From Aquabacterium sp. (GTDB lineage Bacteria; Pseudomonadota; Gammaproteobacteria; Burkholderiales; Burkholderiaceae_C), in contig NZ_JACPYU010000009.1 of assembly GCF_016195855.1 (NCBI RefSeq), positions 17,119 through 81,118 on the forward strand: a stretch of 64,000 nt of DNA, read 5' to 3'. Numbering within the stretch: position 1 is the first letter of the stretch; each line of letters begins with the position of its first letter. Below are positions 56,566 through 64,000 of the stretch, in pieces. The notes under the pieces were generated by a model, which worked only from the letters and a program-made list of their open reading frames with translations, was not told where the DNA came from and searched no databases. The translations under genes were made by a program, and so were the position numbers.

Positions 56566-57156
56566 TTACTGAGCTGGCTTGCCGGCAGGCGCGCCGCCCG
56601 CACTACCCAGGTTGCCCACCTCGCGCTTGAGGGCGGCCACATCGGCCTCCTTGCGGGTGATGGCGGCCTTCATCTCGTTGACGCGATCCTGGTACTTCTG
56701 GAAATTGCGCTCGTCGCCCTTGCGATCGGGCTGGCCGTTGTTGTATTCCTTCTGGAGCGCAGCCAGGGCTTCTTCTTCCTTGCGAAGCTCGGCCTCCAGG
56801 ATCTTGCGGCGATCGGCGTCGCGCGCCTTCTGGTCGTCGCTGGACACTTTCTCTCCGCCCGCACTGCTGCCTGAGGATGCCGTTGAACGGGCCGCACCTT
56901 TGGGAATCACGGACTGGATCACCGTGATGGGGGCGCCGTCGAGCGTCTTGCAGCCCTTGGCGGCGGCCTCTTTGGCGGTCAGCGCATCGGTGTAAAGGTT
57001 GCCGGGACAGCGGTAAACCGGTTTGTCCTCGGCTTGTGCGGGCCCCTGAACCATGAGCAGAACACTGGCCGCAGCCAGCCCCATCCACCAGCCGGAACGC
57101 CCAGACGTGTCCCGACCCGACTCAGCCACAGGTAGGTGATTAGCCATATCCGTCAT
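56566..57156 (-). CDS. DUF4124-like exported protein
   Basis: A 196-residue protein with an N-terminal membrane or signal segment (about 22-42), then a short DUF4124-like unit with YRCPGNLYTDALTAKEAAAK, and a charged coiled coil (about 110-180). Function unknown. It lies between glnA and ntrB on the same strand, an arrangement often seen in Burkholderiales. The start at 57156 is the first ATG; ATG at 57147 is equally possible. Confidence 0.8.
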   Translation of the reverse strand: MTDMANHLPVAESGRDTSGRSGWWMGLAAASVLLMVQGPAQAEDKPVYRCPGNLYTDALTAKEAAAKGCKTLDGAPITVIQSVIPKGAARSTASSGSSAGGEKVSSDDQKARDADRRKILEAELRKEEEALAALQKEYNNGQPDRKGDERNFQKYQDRVNEMKAAITRKEADVAALKREVGNLGSAGGAPAGKPAQ

Positions 57157-57325
57157 GTTGATCCAATGAAGTGCCTCAGGTGCCGCACCCGAAATCTGAC
57201 AAGCAGTATGCCCTCAAGCCAGGGGCGGCGGTCAAGGGTGCAAGCCAGTGATTGCGGTGCACATGGCCTGGCGGCGCAGAAAACAACACCTGCCCAGTCC
57301 ACGCCCAGGGCGAACCGGCAACGAA

Positions 57326-57349
57326 AAAGGGCGACTTGCGTCGCCCTTT
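57326..57349 (-). terminator. Terminator of glnA
   Basis: AAAGGGCGA / TCGCCCTTT with a 6-nt loop; on the minus strand followed by TTTCGTT. It lies about 40 bp after the glnA stop, so ntrBC expression needs read-through or a separate promoter. Confidence 0.75.
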
Positions 57350-57387
57350 GATCTGGCCCTTGCGGGCCGCGCTGGCATCCCGAAGGA

Positions 57388-58806
57388 TTACAGAGCGTAG
57401 TACATGTCGTACTCGACCGGATGGGTGGCCATACGGAAACGAGTCACTTCCTGCATCTTCAGGTCGATGTAGGCGTCGAGGTAAGCATCGGTGAACACAC
57501 CACCCTTGGTCAGGAACGCGCGGTCCTTGTCCAGGTATTCCAGAGCCTGATCCAGGCTGTGGCAGACGGTCGGCACCAGTGCGTCCTCTTCGGGAGGCAG
57601 ATGGTACAGGTCCTTCGTGGCGGCTTCGCCCGGGTGGATCTTGTTTTCCACGCCGTCCAGACCAGCCATCATCAGGGCTGCGAAAGCCAGGTATGGGTTG
57701 GCGGAAGGATCGGGGAAACGTGCTTCGATACGGCGGCCCTTGGGGTTCGCAACGTAAGGAATACGGATCGAGGCCGAGCGGTTCTTGGCCGAGTAAGCCA
57801 GCTTCACAGGCGCTTCGAAGCCAGGGACCAGACGCTTGTAGCTGTTGGTGCCGGGGTTCGTGATGGCGTTCAGGGCACGGGCGTGCTTGATGATGCCACC
57901 GATGTAGTACAGCGCGAATTCGCTCAGGCCAGCATAGCCTTCGCCTGCGAACAGGTTCTTGCCGTCTTTCCAGATCGACTGGTGAACGTGCATGCCGGAG
58001 CCGTTGTCGCCAACGATGGGCTTGGGCATGAAAGTGGCGGTCTTGCCGTAGGCATGGGCCACGTTCACGATCACGTACTTCTGCAACTGCAGCCAGTCAG
58101 CGCGCTCGGTCAGCGTCGAGAAACGCGTACCGATTTCCATCTGGCCGGCGTTGGCCACTTCGTGGTGGTGCACTTCGACAGGGATGCCCAGCGATTCGAG
58201 GATCAGGCTCATTTCAGAGCGCATGTCCTGAGCCGAGTCAACGGGAGGCACGGGGAAGTAGCCGCCCTTGACGGTGGGGCGGTAGCCGCTGTTGCCGTGC
58301 TCGTATTCCTTGCCGGTGTTCCAGGCGCCTTCTTCAGATTCGATCTTGAAGAAGCTGCCGGACATTTCGTTGGCCCAACGGACCGAGTCGAACACGAAGA
58401 ATTCGGGTTCCGGACCGAAGTAGGCGGTGTCGCCCAGGCCCGAAGCCTTCAGGTAGGCTTCAGCGCGCTTGGCCAGCGAGCGAGGATCGCGCTCGTAAGG
58501 CTTGCCATCGTGTGGATCAACGACGTCGCACGTCAGGATCAGCGTGGGCTCTTCGAAGAAGGGGTCGATGTTCGCCGTGTTGGGATCGGGCATCAGCAGC
58601 ATGTCGGATGCTTCGATACCCTTCCAGCCAGCGATAGACGAACCGTCAAAGGCGTGGCCCGAGGTGAACTTGTCTTCGTCGAAATGGGAAACGGGCACGG
58701 AAACGTGCTGTTCTTTGCCACGGGTGTCAGTGAAGCGGAAGTCAACGAACTTAACTTCGTTGTCCTTCACGATCTTCATCACGTCGGCGACGGTCTTGTT
58801 GGCCAT
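57388..58806 (-). CDS. glnA: Glutamine synthetase type I
   Basis: ATP-dependent synthesis of glutamine from glutamate and ammonia, the central nitrogen assimilation step. The 472-residue product is a dodecameric GSI-beta type: [19 protein letters not shown] near residue 50, [28 protein letters not shown], and the adenylylation site Tyr401 in DLYHLPPEE. Regulation by adenylylation is therefore expected. A sigma-54 promoter and an NtrC-type site lie upstream. Confidence 0.98.
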   Translation of the reverse strand: MANKTVADVMKIVKDNEVKFVDFRFTDTRGKEQHVSVPVSHFDEDKFTSGHAFDGSSIAGWKGIEASDMLLMPDPNTANIDPFFEEPTLILTCDVVDPHDGKPYERDPRSLAKRAEAYLKASGLGDTAYFGPEPEFFVFDSVRWANEMSGSFFKIESEEGAWNTGKEYEHGNSGYRPTVKGGYFPVPPVDSAQDMRSEMSLILESLGIPVEVHHHEVANAGQMEIGTRFSTLTERADWLQLQKYVIVNVAHAYGKTATFMPKPIVGDNGSGMHVHQSIWKDGKNLFAGEGYAGLSEFALYYIGGIIKHARALNAITNPGTNSYKRLVPGFEAPVKLAYSAKNRSASIRIPYVANPKGRRIEARFPDPSANPYLAFAALMMAGLDGVENKIHPGEAATKDLYHLPPEEDALVPTVCHSLDQALEYLDKDRAFLTKGGVFTDAYLDAYIDLKMQEVTRFRMATHPVEYDMYYAL

Positions 58807-58892
58807 CAGGTGCTCCTAGCAAGAGGCGTAATGTGGATGCAAGAAGAGAAATTGAGTCTGTTTCCAGATCAGAAACAGCGCGCAGTGTAATA

Positions 58893-58906
58893 GCAGAAAG
58901 CGTGCC
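58893..58906 (-). promoter_or_regulatory. Sigma-54 (-24/-12) promoter of glnA
   Basis: Minus strand GGCACGCTTTCTGC has GG and GC separated by 10 bp, matching the TGGCACG-N4-TTGC consensus at 12 of 14 or so positions. It gives a transcript start about 75 nt before the glnA ATG. Confidence 0.8.
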
Positions 58907-59071
58907 TCACGGAGATGACAGATCAAGGTTTGCTATTTCATGCACGGGTAAGCCCCAGGGAAATCGCACCGAAGCGGGTCAGGCCGTCCGATTAACCATG
59001 CACTTGAACGCGCCATCTTGCGGATGACGGAATGCATCGGGCTGTGCACCAGGGATTCGCAGAAGCCATAT

Positions 59072-59088
59072 TGCACCACATAAGTGCA
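59072..59088. promoter_or_regulatory. NtrC-type binding site upstream of glnA
   Basis: TGCACCACATAAGTGCA is 17 bp with inverted TGCACC...GGTGCA halves (one mismatch), the NtrC consensus. It lies about 165 bp upstream of the -24 box, a normal enhancer distance. A half-site TGCACC also occurs at 59045-59050. Confidence 0.7.
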
Positions 59089-59097
59089 CAAATGACA

Positions 59098-59901
59098 TCA
59101 ACCATCTTTTTGCACCAATATTGGGCCAATTGATGCACCAAGACTGGACAAGCCCGCCAGCATTTCGCTGAAAGCGGCCTCGACCTGATCGGGGGCACCT
59201 TTTACCCCCAACTCGATGTGGCGGCCGTGCACCGGATGGTCCACGCTGGGCAGGCTGAACACCTTGACCGGCGCGAAACGCGTTTCGATCTCCACCATGA
59301 GGGGCGTGAGCACCGATTCAATGGCGCCATGCACCACCACCGCTTTTTCCGCCAGGCGACCACGGCCATGCAGATCGGCGTGCAACGTGTCCAGCACCCA
59401 GGCCATCATGGGCCAGGCCATCACCGGGAAGCCCGGCACGAAATGCACGCGGCCCAGCAGGCTGAAGCCGGGAATCTGGTTGTAGGGGTTGGGGATGATG
59501 CTGGCGCCCTGCGGGAAGCAGCCCATCTGCAGGCGCCGCTGGGTGTCAGCGGAATCGGGCTCGAAGGGCTTGCCTTCCGCTTCGGCCAGCTGGCGGCAAC
59601 GGGCCAGAATCAACTCGCGCGCGTCAGGGTGCAAGGCCAGCTCGGCACCCAGGGCGCGGCCTGCGCAGGCACGCGTGTGGTCGTCCGGCGTGGCCCCGAT
59701 GCCACCGAAGGAGAACACCACATCGCCGCTGTCCAGTGCGTGGCGCAGGTCGGCCGTGATGCGATCGGGATCGTCCCCCACATAGCGAGCCCAGGACACG
59801 GCCATGCCGCGCTCGGCCAGCAACTCGATGGCCTTGGCCAGGTGCTTGTCCTGGCGACGGCCACTGAGGATTTCGTCGCCGATGATGATGAGGCCGATCA
59901 T
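59098..59901 (-). CDS. CinA/MoaB-type molybdopterin-binding domain protein
   Basis: A 267-residue protein with the molybdopterin-binding fold as in the CinA N-terminus: IGDEILSGRRQDKH near residue 7 and SFGGIGATPDDHTRACAGRA near 65. CinA-family proteins are nicotinamide mononucleotide amidohydrolases or molybdopterin-binding proteins. The C-terminal NMN deamidase part of full CinA is absent. The real activity is unknown. It overlaps the EI24 gene by four bases (ATGA). Confidence 0.85.
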   Translation of the reverse strand: MIGLIIIGDEILSGRRQDKHLAKAIELLAERGMAVSWARYVGDDPDRITADLRHALDSGDVVFSFGGIGATPDDHTRACAGRALGAELALHPDARELILARCRQLAEAEGKPFEPDSADTQRRLQMGCFPQGASIIPNPYNQIPGFSLLGRVHFVPGFPVMAWPMMAWVLDTLHADLHGRGRLAEKAVVVHGAIESVLTPLMVEIETRFAPVKVFSLPSVDHPVHGRHIELGVKGAPDQVEAAFSEMLAGLSSLGASIGPILVQKDG

Positions 59902-60803
59902 GGTGTGGGTTCCGTGCTGATGGCGGTGTTGGCCGCCGGGGTGGCCGTGCTACCTGTTGCCCGGCGGTGCGCCTGCAAGGCCGGCAGCAAAAAGTGGGCG
60001 AACCAGAGGCTGGAGAAGGCGAAGACCAGCGTGTAGAGCCAGACAGAGAGCAGCAACATGAAGGGTGCCAGCGCCACCGTCAGGGCGCCCATGGCGGCCC
60101 ACAAGGCGGTGGGCGCCGCGCCGATGTAGCCACACAGGATGCCCATGCCCAGCAGGCTGCGGTGATGCTGCCTGAGCAAGGCCTCCCGCTCGGCGGGCGT
60201 GGCCAGGTCGACCAGGGTGTCAAAGGCCATCACGCGGTAGGTCAGCCAGCCCCAGATGATGGGCGGCACCAGCACGGCAAAGACCGGGATCAACCACAGC
60301 GGCAGGCTGAGCAGAAACAAGGTCAGGGCCGTCACCGAAGCCCCAGCCGACCACAGCAGCGAACGCCACCAGGGCACGCTCTGGCGATCGGGCAGTTGGG
60401 GAAAGCGCCGCTGGCGAACCAGCTTGACCAGCGCGGGGGTCATCAAGCTGGCCACCAGCAGCAGGCACAGCACGATCACCAACGGCACGGCCAGCAGCAC
60501 GAGCAGAAACGGCGCCACCATCGTGCGCAGGAAGCCCAGCCCTGCCCCATCCATCCAGTTGAGCACGGTGTGGCTGATGCCCCAGGCATCCAGTGCCTCA
60601 CGCACGGCGGCCACGCCAGGTGTCCAGCCAAACCAGGTCAACAGCCCCAGGCTCAGCGCCGCCAGAATCAAGGGCAGCAAGGACAAGTAGATCACACGGG
60701 GGTGCAGGCAGTAGGCCAGTGAGCGCCATGCGGCGTCGACCATCAAAGCGGCCGACGACAACTGTGCGCGCAAAGGCGCGTCAAGGGAGCGAGGAGATTG
60801 CAT
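59898..60803 (-). CDS. EI24/CysZ-like membrane protein
   Basis: A 301-residue multi-spanning membrane protein with about five or six helices (YLSLLPLILAALSLGLLTW, FLLVLLAVPLVIVLCLLLVA, FMLLLSVWLYTLVFAF). The EI24 family includes CysZ sulfate permease, but sulfate transport is not supported by context. ATG at 60803 or 60815 (MLLGMQSP) are both possible. Translationally coupled to the CinA-type gene. Confidence 0.8.
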   Translation of the reverse strand: MQSPRSLDAPLRAQLSSAALMVDAAWRSLAYCLHPRVIYLSLLPLILAALSLGLLTWFGWTPGVAAVREALDAWGISHTVLNWMDGAGLGFLRTMVAPFLLVLLAVPLVIVLCLLLVASLMTPALVKLVRQRRFPQLPDRQSVPWWRSLLWSAGASVTALTLFLLSLPLWLIPVFAVLVPPIIWGWLTYRVMAFDTLVDLATPAEREALLRQHHRSLLGMGILCGYIGAAPTALWAAMGALTVALAPFMLLLSVWLYTLVFAFSSLWFAHFLLPALQAHRRATGSTATPAANTAISTEPTP

Positions 60804-60858
60804 GCCCAGCAGCATACCCAAGCCGCCCGAACCCGGCTGGGCCGCGCCTGAACAGGCC

Positions 60859-61845
60859 TCAACCCAGCAGGCGCTTGAGGCCCAGCCATTGCTGCGCCCA
60901 GAAACCGGGGCCGTAGTCCCGTCCGCCGTACTCGGGCAACTGGTCGCGGATGCCGGTGGGCTCGAAACGGCCATCGAAACGGGCGGTGCCAAACAGCATG
61001 TCCCACGCGGGGAACAGCACCGCGAAATTGCAGCCACCCAATGTGCCCGGCTGCGCCCCCTCGTGCCCCAACCCGATGGCATGGTGCAGGCGATGAAAAC
61101 GTGGCCCCACGAGCAGGCGTTCGCCCAGCCAGCCGAAGCCGACGCGGGTATTGGCATGCGACAGGTTCTCGATGAGCTGCGTGACGGCCACCACGGCCAC
61201 GAACTGCCCGGGCGGCACGCCGATAGCACGGGCCGTGAACGCGATGATCAGGTCTCGGATGAGGTCATCCAGCAGGTGATTGCGGTTGTCGCTCCACATC
61301 GTCATGTGGCGCTGGCTGTGGTGCACGGCGTGCAGGGCCCACCAGCGATTGAAGTGGTGCTGACCACGGTGGATCCAATAGTCGACCAGGTCGAACACGA
61401 CCAGGTAGAGCACGAAACTGGCCCAGGCGGTATCGCTCACACCTGGCCACCACGGCGCCATCACGGCATCAAGCTGCCAGCCATCCAGCCCGCTGACACG
61501 CGCCTGCCCGAACAAGGCGTCCAGCAAGGGCTCGACCGAGAAGAACATGGCCACACGGAACAGGCCCAGCCGGTGCACCAGCGTGTAGATCACATCGGCC
61601 CGCACCGCGAGGCCCTGCGCCCCAGGCTCGACGGGGCGCCAGCGCTGCAGGGGCGCGATCACGGCCAGCATCAGCAGCAACTGGATCACGCCGACCAGCA
61701 GCCAGCCCGTGGCACCGTAAGCGTCCTCCAGCAGGTTGCCCATGCCGATTGCGAACATGGCGGGCTGCACCGCCGTTTCGAACAGCCATTGCTGAAGCTG
61801 CCCGAAGGCATCGGTCAGCGGCGTGATCAGGATGTCGTCCATCAT
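60859..61845 (-). CDS. Sterol desaturase/fatty acid hydroxylase family protein
   Basis: A 328-residue membrane protein of the non-haem di-iron hydroxylase superfamily. His clusters HRGQHH near residue 160, HAVHHSQRH near 172 and FHRLHH near 253 are the iron ligands, and there are about four membrane helices. Substrate (sterol, hopanoid or fatty acyl lipid) is unknown. It lies 2 bp after the polysaccharide deacetylase gene. Confidence 0.9.
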   Translation of the reverse strand: MMDDILITPLTDAFGQLQQWLFETAVQPAMFAIGMGNLLEDAYGATGWLLVGVIQLLLMLAVIAPLQRWRPVEPGAQGLAVRADVIYTLVHRLGLFRVAMFFSVEPLLDALFGQARVSGLDGWQLDAVMAPWWPGVSDTAWASFVLYLVVFDLVDYWIHRGQHHFNRWWALHAVHHSQRHMTMWSDNRNHLLDDLIRDLIIAFTARAIGVPPGQFVAVVAVTQLIENLSHANTRVGFGWLGERLLVGPRFHRLHHAIGLGHEGAQPGTLGGCNFAVLFPAWDMLFGTARFDGRFEPTGIRDQLPEYGGRDYGPGFWAQQWLGLKRLLG

Positions 61846-61847
61846 GC

Positions 61848-62666
61848 TCAGGGTTGGACAGGCGCCTTGCCTGCCGCGGCGTAGTCAGGGTGTTCGCGCA
61901 AGGTGGCAAAGCACAGGCCCTTGGCTTTCAGGCCCACGATGAGCGGCTCCAGCACGGCGGGCGCCCAGGGGTCCTGGCGGGACCATATGCCCAGGTGCAT
62001 CAGCAGGATGTCGCCAGCGCGTATTTGCTTCAAGGCGCGTTGCAGCAGTGCGGCATTGGGGTAGCGCTCGCTCGACAGTTCATCGCCCAGAAAGCCGGCG
62101 GGCGTCCAGGGCACGTGCTGCCAGCCACAGGATCTGGCTGCGGCGATCAAGGCCGGTGAGGTCTTGCCACCGGGCGCACGAAAGATGGCGCGCATGGGCT
62201 GGCCGGTCATCTGCATGAAGCGCCGGGCGGGTTGCGCCAGTTGGGCACAGTACTGCGTTGTCGTCAGGTGCTGTACTTGGCCAGCCTTGGGCCCGGCGGT
62301 GCCTTTGAACACGAAGCCGCCCGGCTCATCGGCCTTCCAGCTCAGGTGATCCCAGGTGTGCGACCCGAAGTCATGCCCCTGCGCAGCCAGGGCCTTCCAC
62401 CAAGGCGCCCAGGCGTCGTCCAGCGTACTGCCTTCGGGGTGGCCCGCCACGGTCTGCGTGCGTTCATTGGCCAGGAAGAAGGTGGCCTTGACATCGTGGC
62501 GCTGGAGCGTGTCCACGATCAGGGGGGCCACGCCCATGTGGCCCGTGTCGATCGTCAGGTAGACAGGGCGATCACAGCCTGCCTGAGACGCGCCGGCCGC
62601 GGCCCACAACAGACCTGCCACCAGCAGGCGCATGCCCTGGCGACAAAGCTCAGTTGCGCGGCGCAT
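61848..62666 (-). CDS. Polysaccharide deacetylase (NodB-like) family protein
   Basis: A 272-residue exported protein of carbohydrate esterase family 4 type. After a signal peptide (MRLLVAGLLWAAAGASQAGC at residues 12-31) the NodB region has VYLTIDTGHMG, where the usual Asp-Asp is Asp-Thr, HTWDHLSW with the metal His pair, RAPGGKTSP and ILLMHLG. Deacetylation of a cell-wall or exopolysaccharide amino sugar is plausible. ATG at 62666 overlaps the propeller gene end by 17 bp; ATG at 62633, starting directly at the signal peptide, is an alternative. Confidence 0.88.
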   Translation of the reverse strand: MRRATELCRQGMRLLVAGLLWAAAGASQAGCDRPVYLTIDTGHMGVAPLIVDTLQRHDVKATFFLANERTQTVAGHPEGSTLDDAWAPWWKALAAQGHDFGSHTWDHLSWKADEPGGFVFKGTAGPKAGQVQHLTTTQYCAQLAQPARRFMQMTGQPMRAIFRAPGGKTSPALIAAARSCGWQHVPWTPAGFLGDELSSERYPNAALLQRALKQIRAGDILLMHLGIWSRQDPWAPAVLEPLIVGLKAKGLCFATLREHPDYAAAGKAPVQP

Positions 62667-63705
62667 GGTCCAGCGTCCACACGCCATGGGGTGAACGCCC
62701 GGTACGCACCTGCCGGATCACCTTTTGCGTGACGGTGTCGATGAAGGTCAGCTTGCGCGCCCAACGCGAGGTGACCAGGATGGTCTTGCCATCGGCCAGC
62801 AGGTCCATGCAATCGGGGCCGCCGGGCGCCGGGTAGGTGGCCACCACGCTCATGCTCTGCATGTCGATCTTGCTGATGGTGTTGGCCACGCGGTTGCTCA
62901 GCAGCACATGGCGTTTGTCACCCCAGGCGCGGAAGGCATGGGCGCCCTCCCCGGTCTTGATGCGCTTGCTCAACACGGGCTTGGCGCCGGTGATGTCGTA
63001 GACCTCGACATAGCTGTCGCCGGTCAGGCCGATCATCAGTTGCTTGTCGTCGGGCGTGAGGAACACATCCGCCGGCAACTTGCCGACTGCGACCTTCCAG
63101 CGCGGGGTTTGCGTGGCCAGGTCGATCGCGATCAACTCGTCGCTGTCCTGCATGGTCACATAGGCCACCGCACTTTTGCTGTCGATGTTGATGTGGCTGG
63201 GTGTCTTGCCCGTGGACACCCGCTTGGCCAAGGTCAGGTCCACACCACCGCCCGCGCGAGGTGTAGAGCGATAGATGTCCACGTGGTTGAGGCGGTTGGC
63301 CGCTGTGACGAACCACTTCATGTCGGGCGAGAAACGCAGCTGATACGGATCGGCGATGCCGTCCATCACGCGCTGCACCAGGCCGGTTTTCGGGTCCACC
63401 AGGGTCAGAGAATCCGCCTGCGCATTGGCCACCATCAGTGACTTCTCGTCGGGCGTCAGGTAGAGGTGATGCGGCTCCTTGCCGGTCGGCAGGCGGCGCA
63501 ACTCCTGGAAGCTCACCGGGTCCACCACGCTGATCGTGGCGTCCAGCGAGTTCAGCACGAAGATGGGCGGCTTGGCCCCTTGCGCGCAGGCCGAGGCACT
63601 CAGGAAGGCCGCACCGAGCACACAGACCTTCGCACGCCAATGTGCGCGTGGCAGGCGCCAAAAGTCAAAACGTGAAGGCTGGCTCGGGTTGTCTGTGCAA
63701 TGCAT
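62650..63705 (-). CDS. YncE-like beta-propeller protein, exported
   Basis: A 351-residue protein with a basic N-terminus and a signal segment ending near ASACAQ, then seven-bladed propeller repeats of the type YVTMQDSDELIAIDLATQTP and DSYVEVYDITG. Such proteins bind partners or substrates in the periplasm; YncE binds DNA in vitro, and related ones occur with redox or metal systems. No catalytic residues are identifiable. First gene of the tight minus-strand set reaching to 59098. Confidence 0.85.
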   Translation of the reverse strand: MHCTDNPSQPSRFDFWRLPRAHWRAKVCVLGAAFLSASACAQGAKPPIFVLNSLDATISVVDPVSFQELRRLPTGKEPHHLYLTPDEKSLMVANAQADSLTLVDPKTGLVQRVMDGIADPYQLRFSPDMKWFVTAANRLNHVDIYRSTPRAGGGVDLTLAKRVSTGKTPSHINIDSKSAVAYVTMQDSDELIAIDLATQTPRWKVAVGKLPADVFLTPDDKQLMIGLTGDSYVEVYDITGAKPVLSKRIKTGEGAHAFRAWGDKRHVLLSNRVANTISKIDMQSMSVVATYPAPGGPDCMDLLADGKTILVTSRWARKLTFIDTVTQKVIRQVRTGRSPHGVWTLDHAPRN

Positions 63706-63810
63706 CGATTTACTTAACTTCGGTCAAGCTTTCCAGTGTAAGCCGCCCAGCCACCAGCGCCGCCCGAAGCACATGCATCGCACCACATTCACAAGCCGAT
63801 CCCCGCGCCC

Positions 63811-64000
63811 TTATTCGTTATCGCCGCCCAGAACGGAGCCCAGCAGCCCGCCCGCGCCCAAACCGCCCAGCAAACTGCCCTCCTCACGGCCACCGCCACC
63901 GGTCTGCGGCGCTGCAGCAAAGATGCGGGATGCCAGGCGCGAGAACGGCAGGCTCTGCAGCCAGATGTGGCCCGGGCCGGTCATCTTGGCCAGGAAGACA
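63811..64000 (-). CDS. AIM24/TIGR00266 family protein, C-terminal end only
   Basis: The visible 63 residues read [20 protein letters not shown] then a Gly-rich tail ending in GGDNE. The phrase is typical of the C-terminus of TIGR00266/AIM24 proteins, whose function is not known. The start lies beyond the window. Confidence 0.75.
   Translation of the reverse strand, partial: VFLAKMTGPGHIWLQSLPFSRLASRIFAAAPQTGGGGREEGSLLGGLGAGGLLGSVLGGDNE

Noticed and set aside
61848..62666. NodB-like protein regarded as inactive because Asp-Thr replaces Asp-Asp
   Set aside because: The remaining metal and catalytic motifs are present and I cannot exclude that this subfamily normally uses DTG.

Overview
The window looks like chromosomal core DNA from a GC-rich betaproteobacterium of the order Burkholderiales, probably near Aquabacterium, Leptothrix or the Comamonadaceae. 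The basis is the tRNA-Leu/tig/clpP/clpX/lon block, the psd-pssA-leuA neighbourhood, the glnA/DUF4124/ntrB/ntrC block, an H-NS-like protein of the short betaproteobacterial type, and a PEP-CTERM sorting signal. The genus is inference. No insertion sequence, prophage, CRISPR array or plasmid function was seen, and no gene-free stretch exceeds about 300 bases.

Layout. 1-5 kb: 5' part of a type I secretion ABC transporter gene, an orphan methyltransferase, tRNA-Gly/tRNA-Cys (minus), tRNA-Leu(TAA), dadA and a second tRNA-Cys. 5-11 kb: a tight minus-strand operon of two tandem AdeT-like solute-binding proteins, an FtsX/MacB-type permease and a Tat-exported CrtC/AttH-like protein, with no ATPase gene. 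11-19 kb: a PEP-CTERM protein, a second tRNA-Gly, then the proteostasis block tRNA-Leu(TAG)-tig-clpP-clpX-lon. 19-23 kb: an RND efflux pump and its adaptor behind a promoter with an 18-bp palindromic operator. 23-27.6 kb: a squalene/phytoene synthase-like protein, a TIGR03790 protein, an IclR regulator and a PbpG-type endopeptidase. 27.6-33 kb: leuA with a leucine-rich leader peptide and attenuator, pssA, psd (with its pyruvoyl-forming Ser replaced by Ala), an MscS channel and a histone-deacetylase-like hydrolase. 33-38.7 kb: the coupled moxR-DUF58-tgpA set, then an MltB-type transglycosylase. 39-42 kb: an H-NS-like protein and an M16 peptidase. 42-53 kb: two HlyD/ABC-2 export systems, the first of YhiI-RbbA-YhhJ type and followed by an extra FtsH protease, the second a three-gene drug-export type set. 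53-59 kb: a glycine-zipper lipoprotein, ntrC, ntrB, a DUF4124 protein and glnA, with a sigma-54 promoter and an NtrC-type site upstream of glnA. 59-64 kb: a compact minus-strand run (YncE-like propeller, polysaccharide deacetylase, sterol desaturase family, EI24 membrane protein, CinA-type protein) and the 3' end of an AIM24/TIGR00266 gene.

How the genes work together. Most of the window is housekeeping: protein quality control, phospholipid and leucine synthesis, nitrogen control, cell-wall turnover and tRNA supply. The accessory layer is dominated by envelope export. The least explained piece is the 5-11 kb operon. The most concrete anomaly is the Psd active-site substitution, and the clearest regulatory signals are the leu attenuator, the glnA sigma-54/NtrC region and the RND operator.
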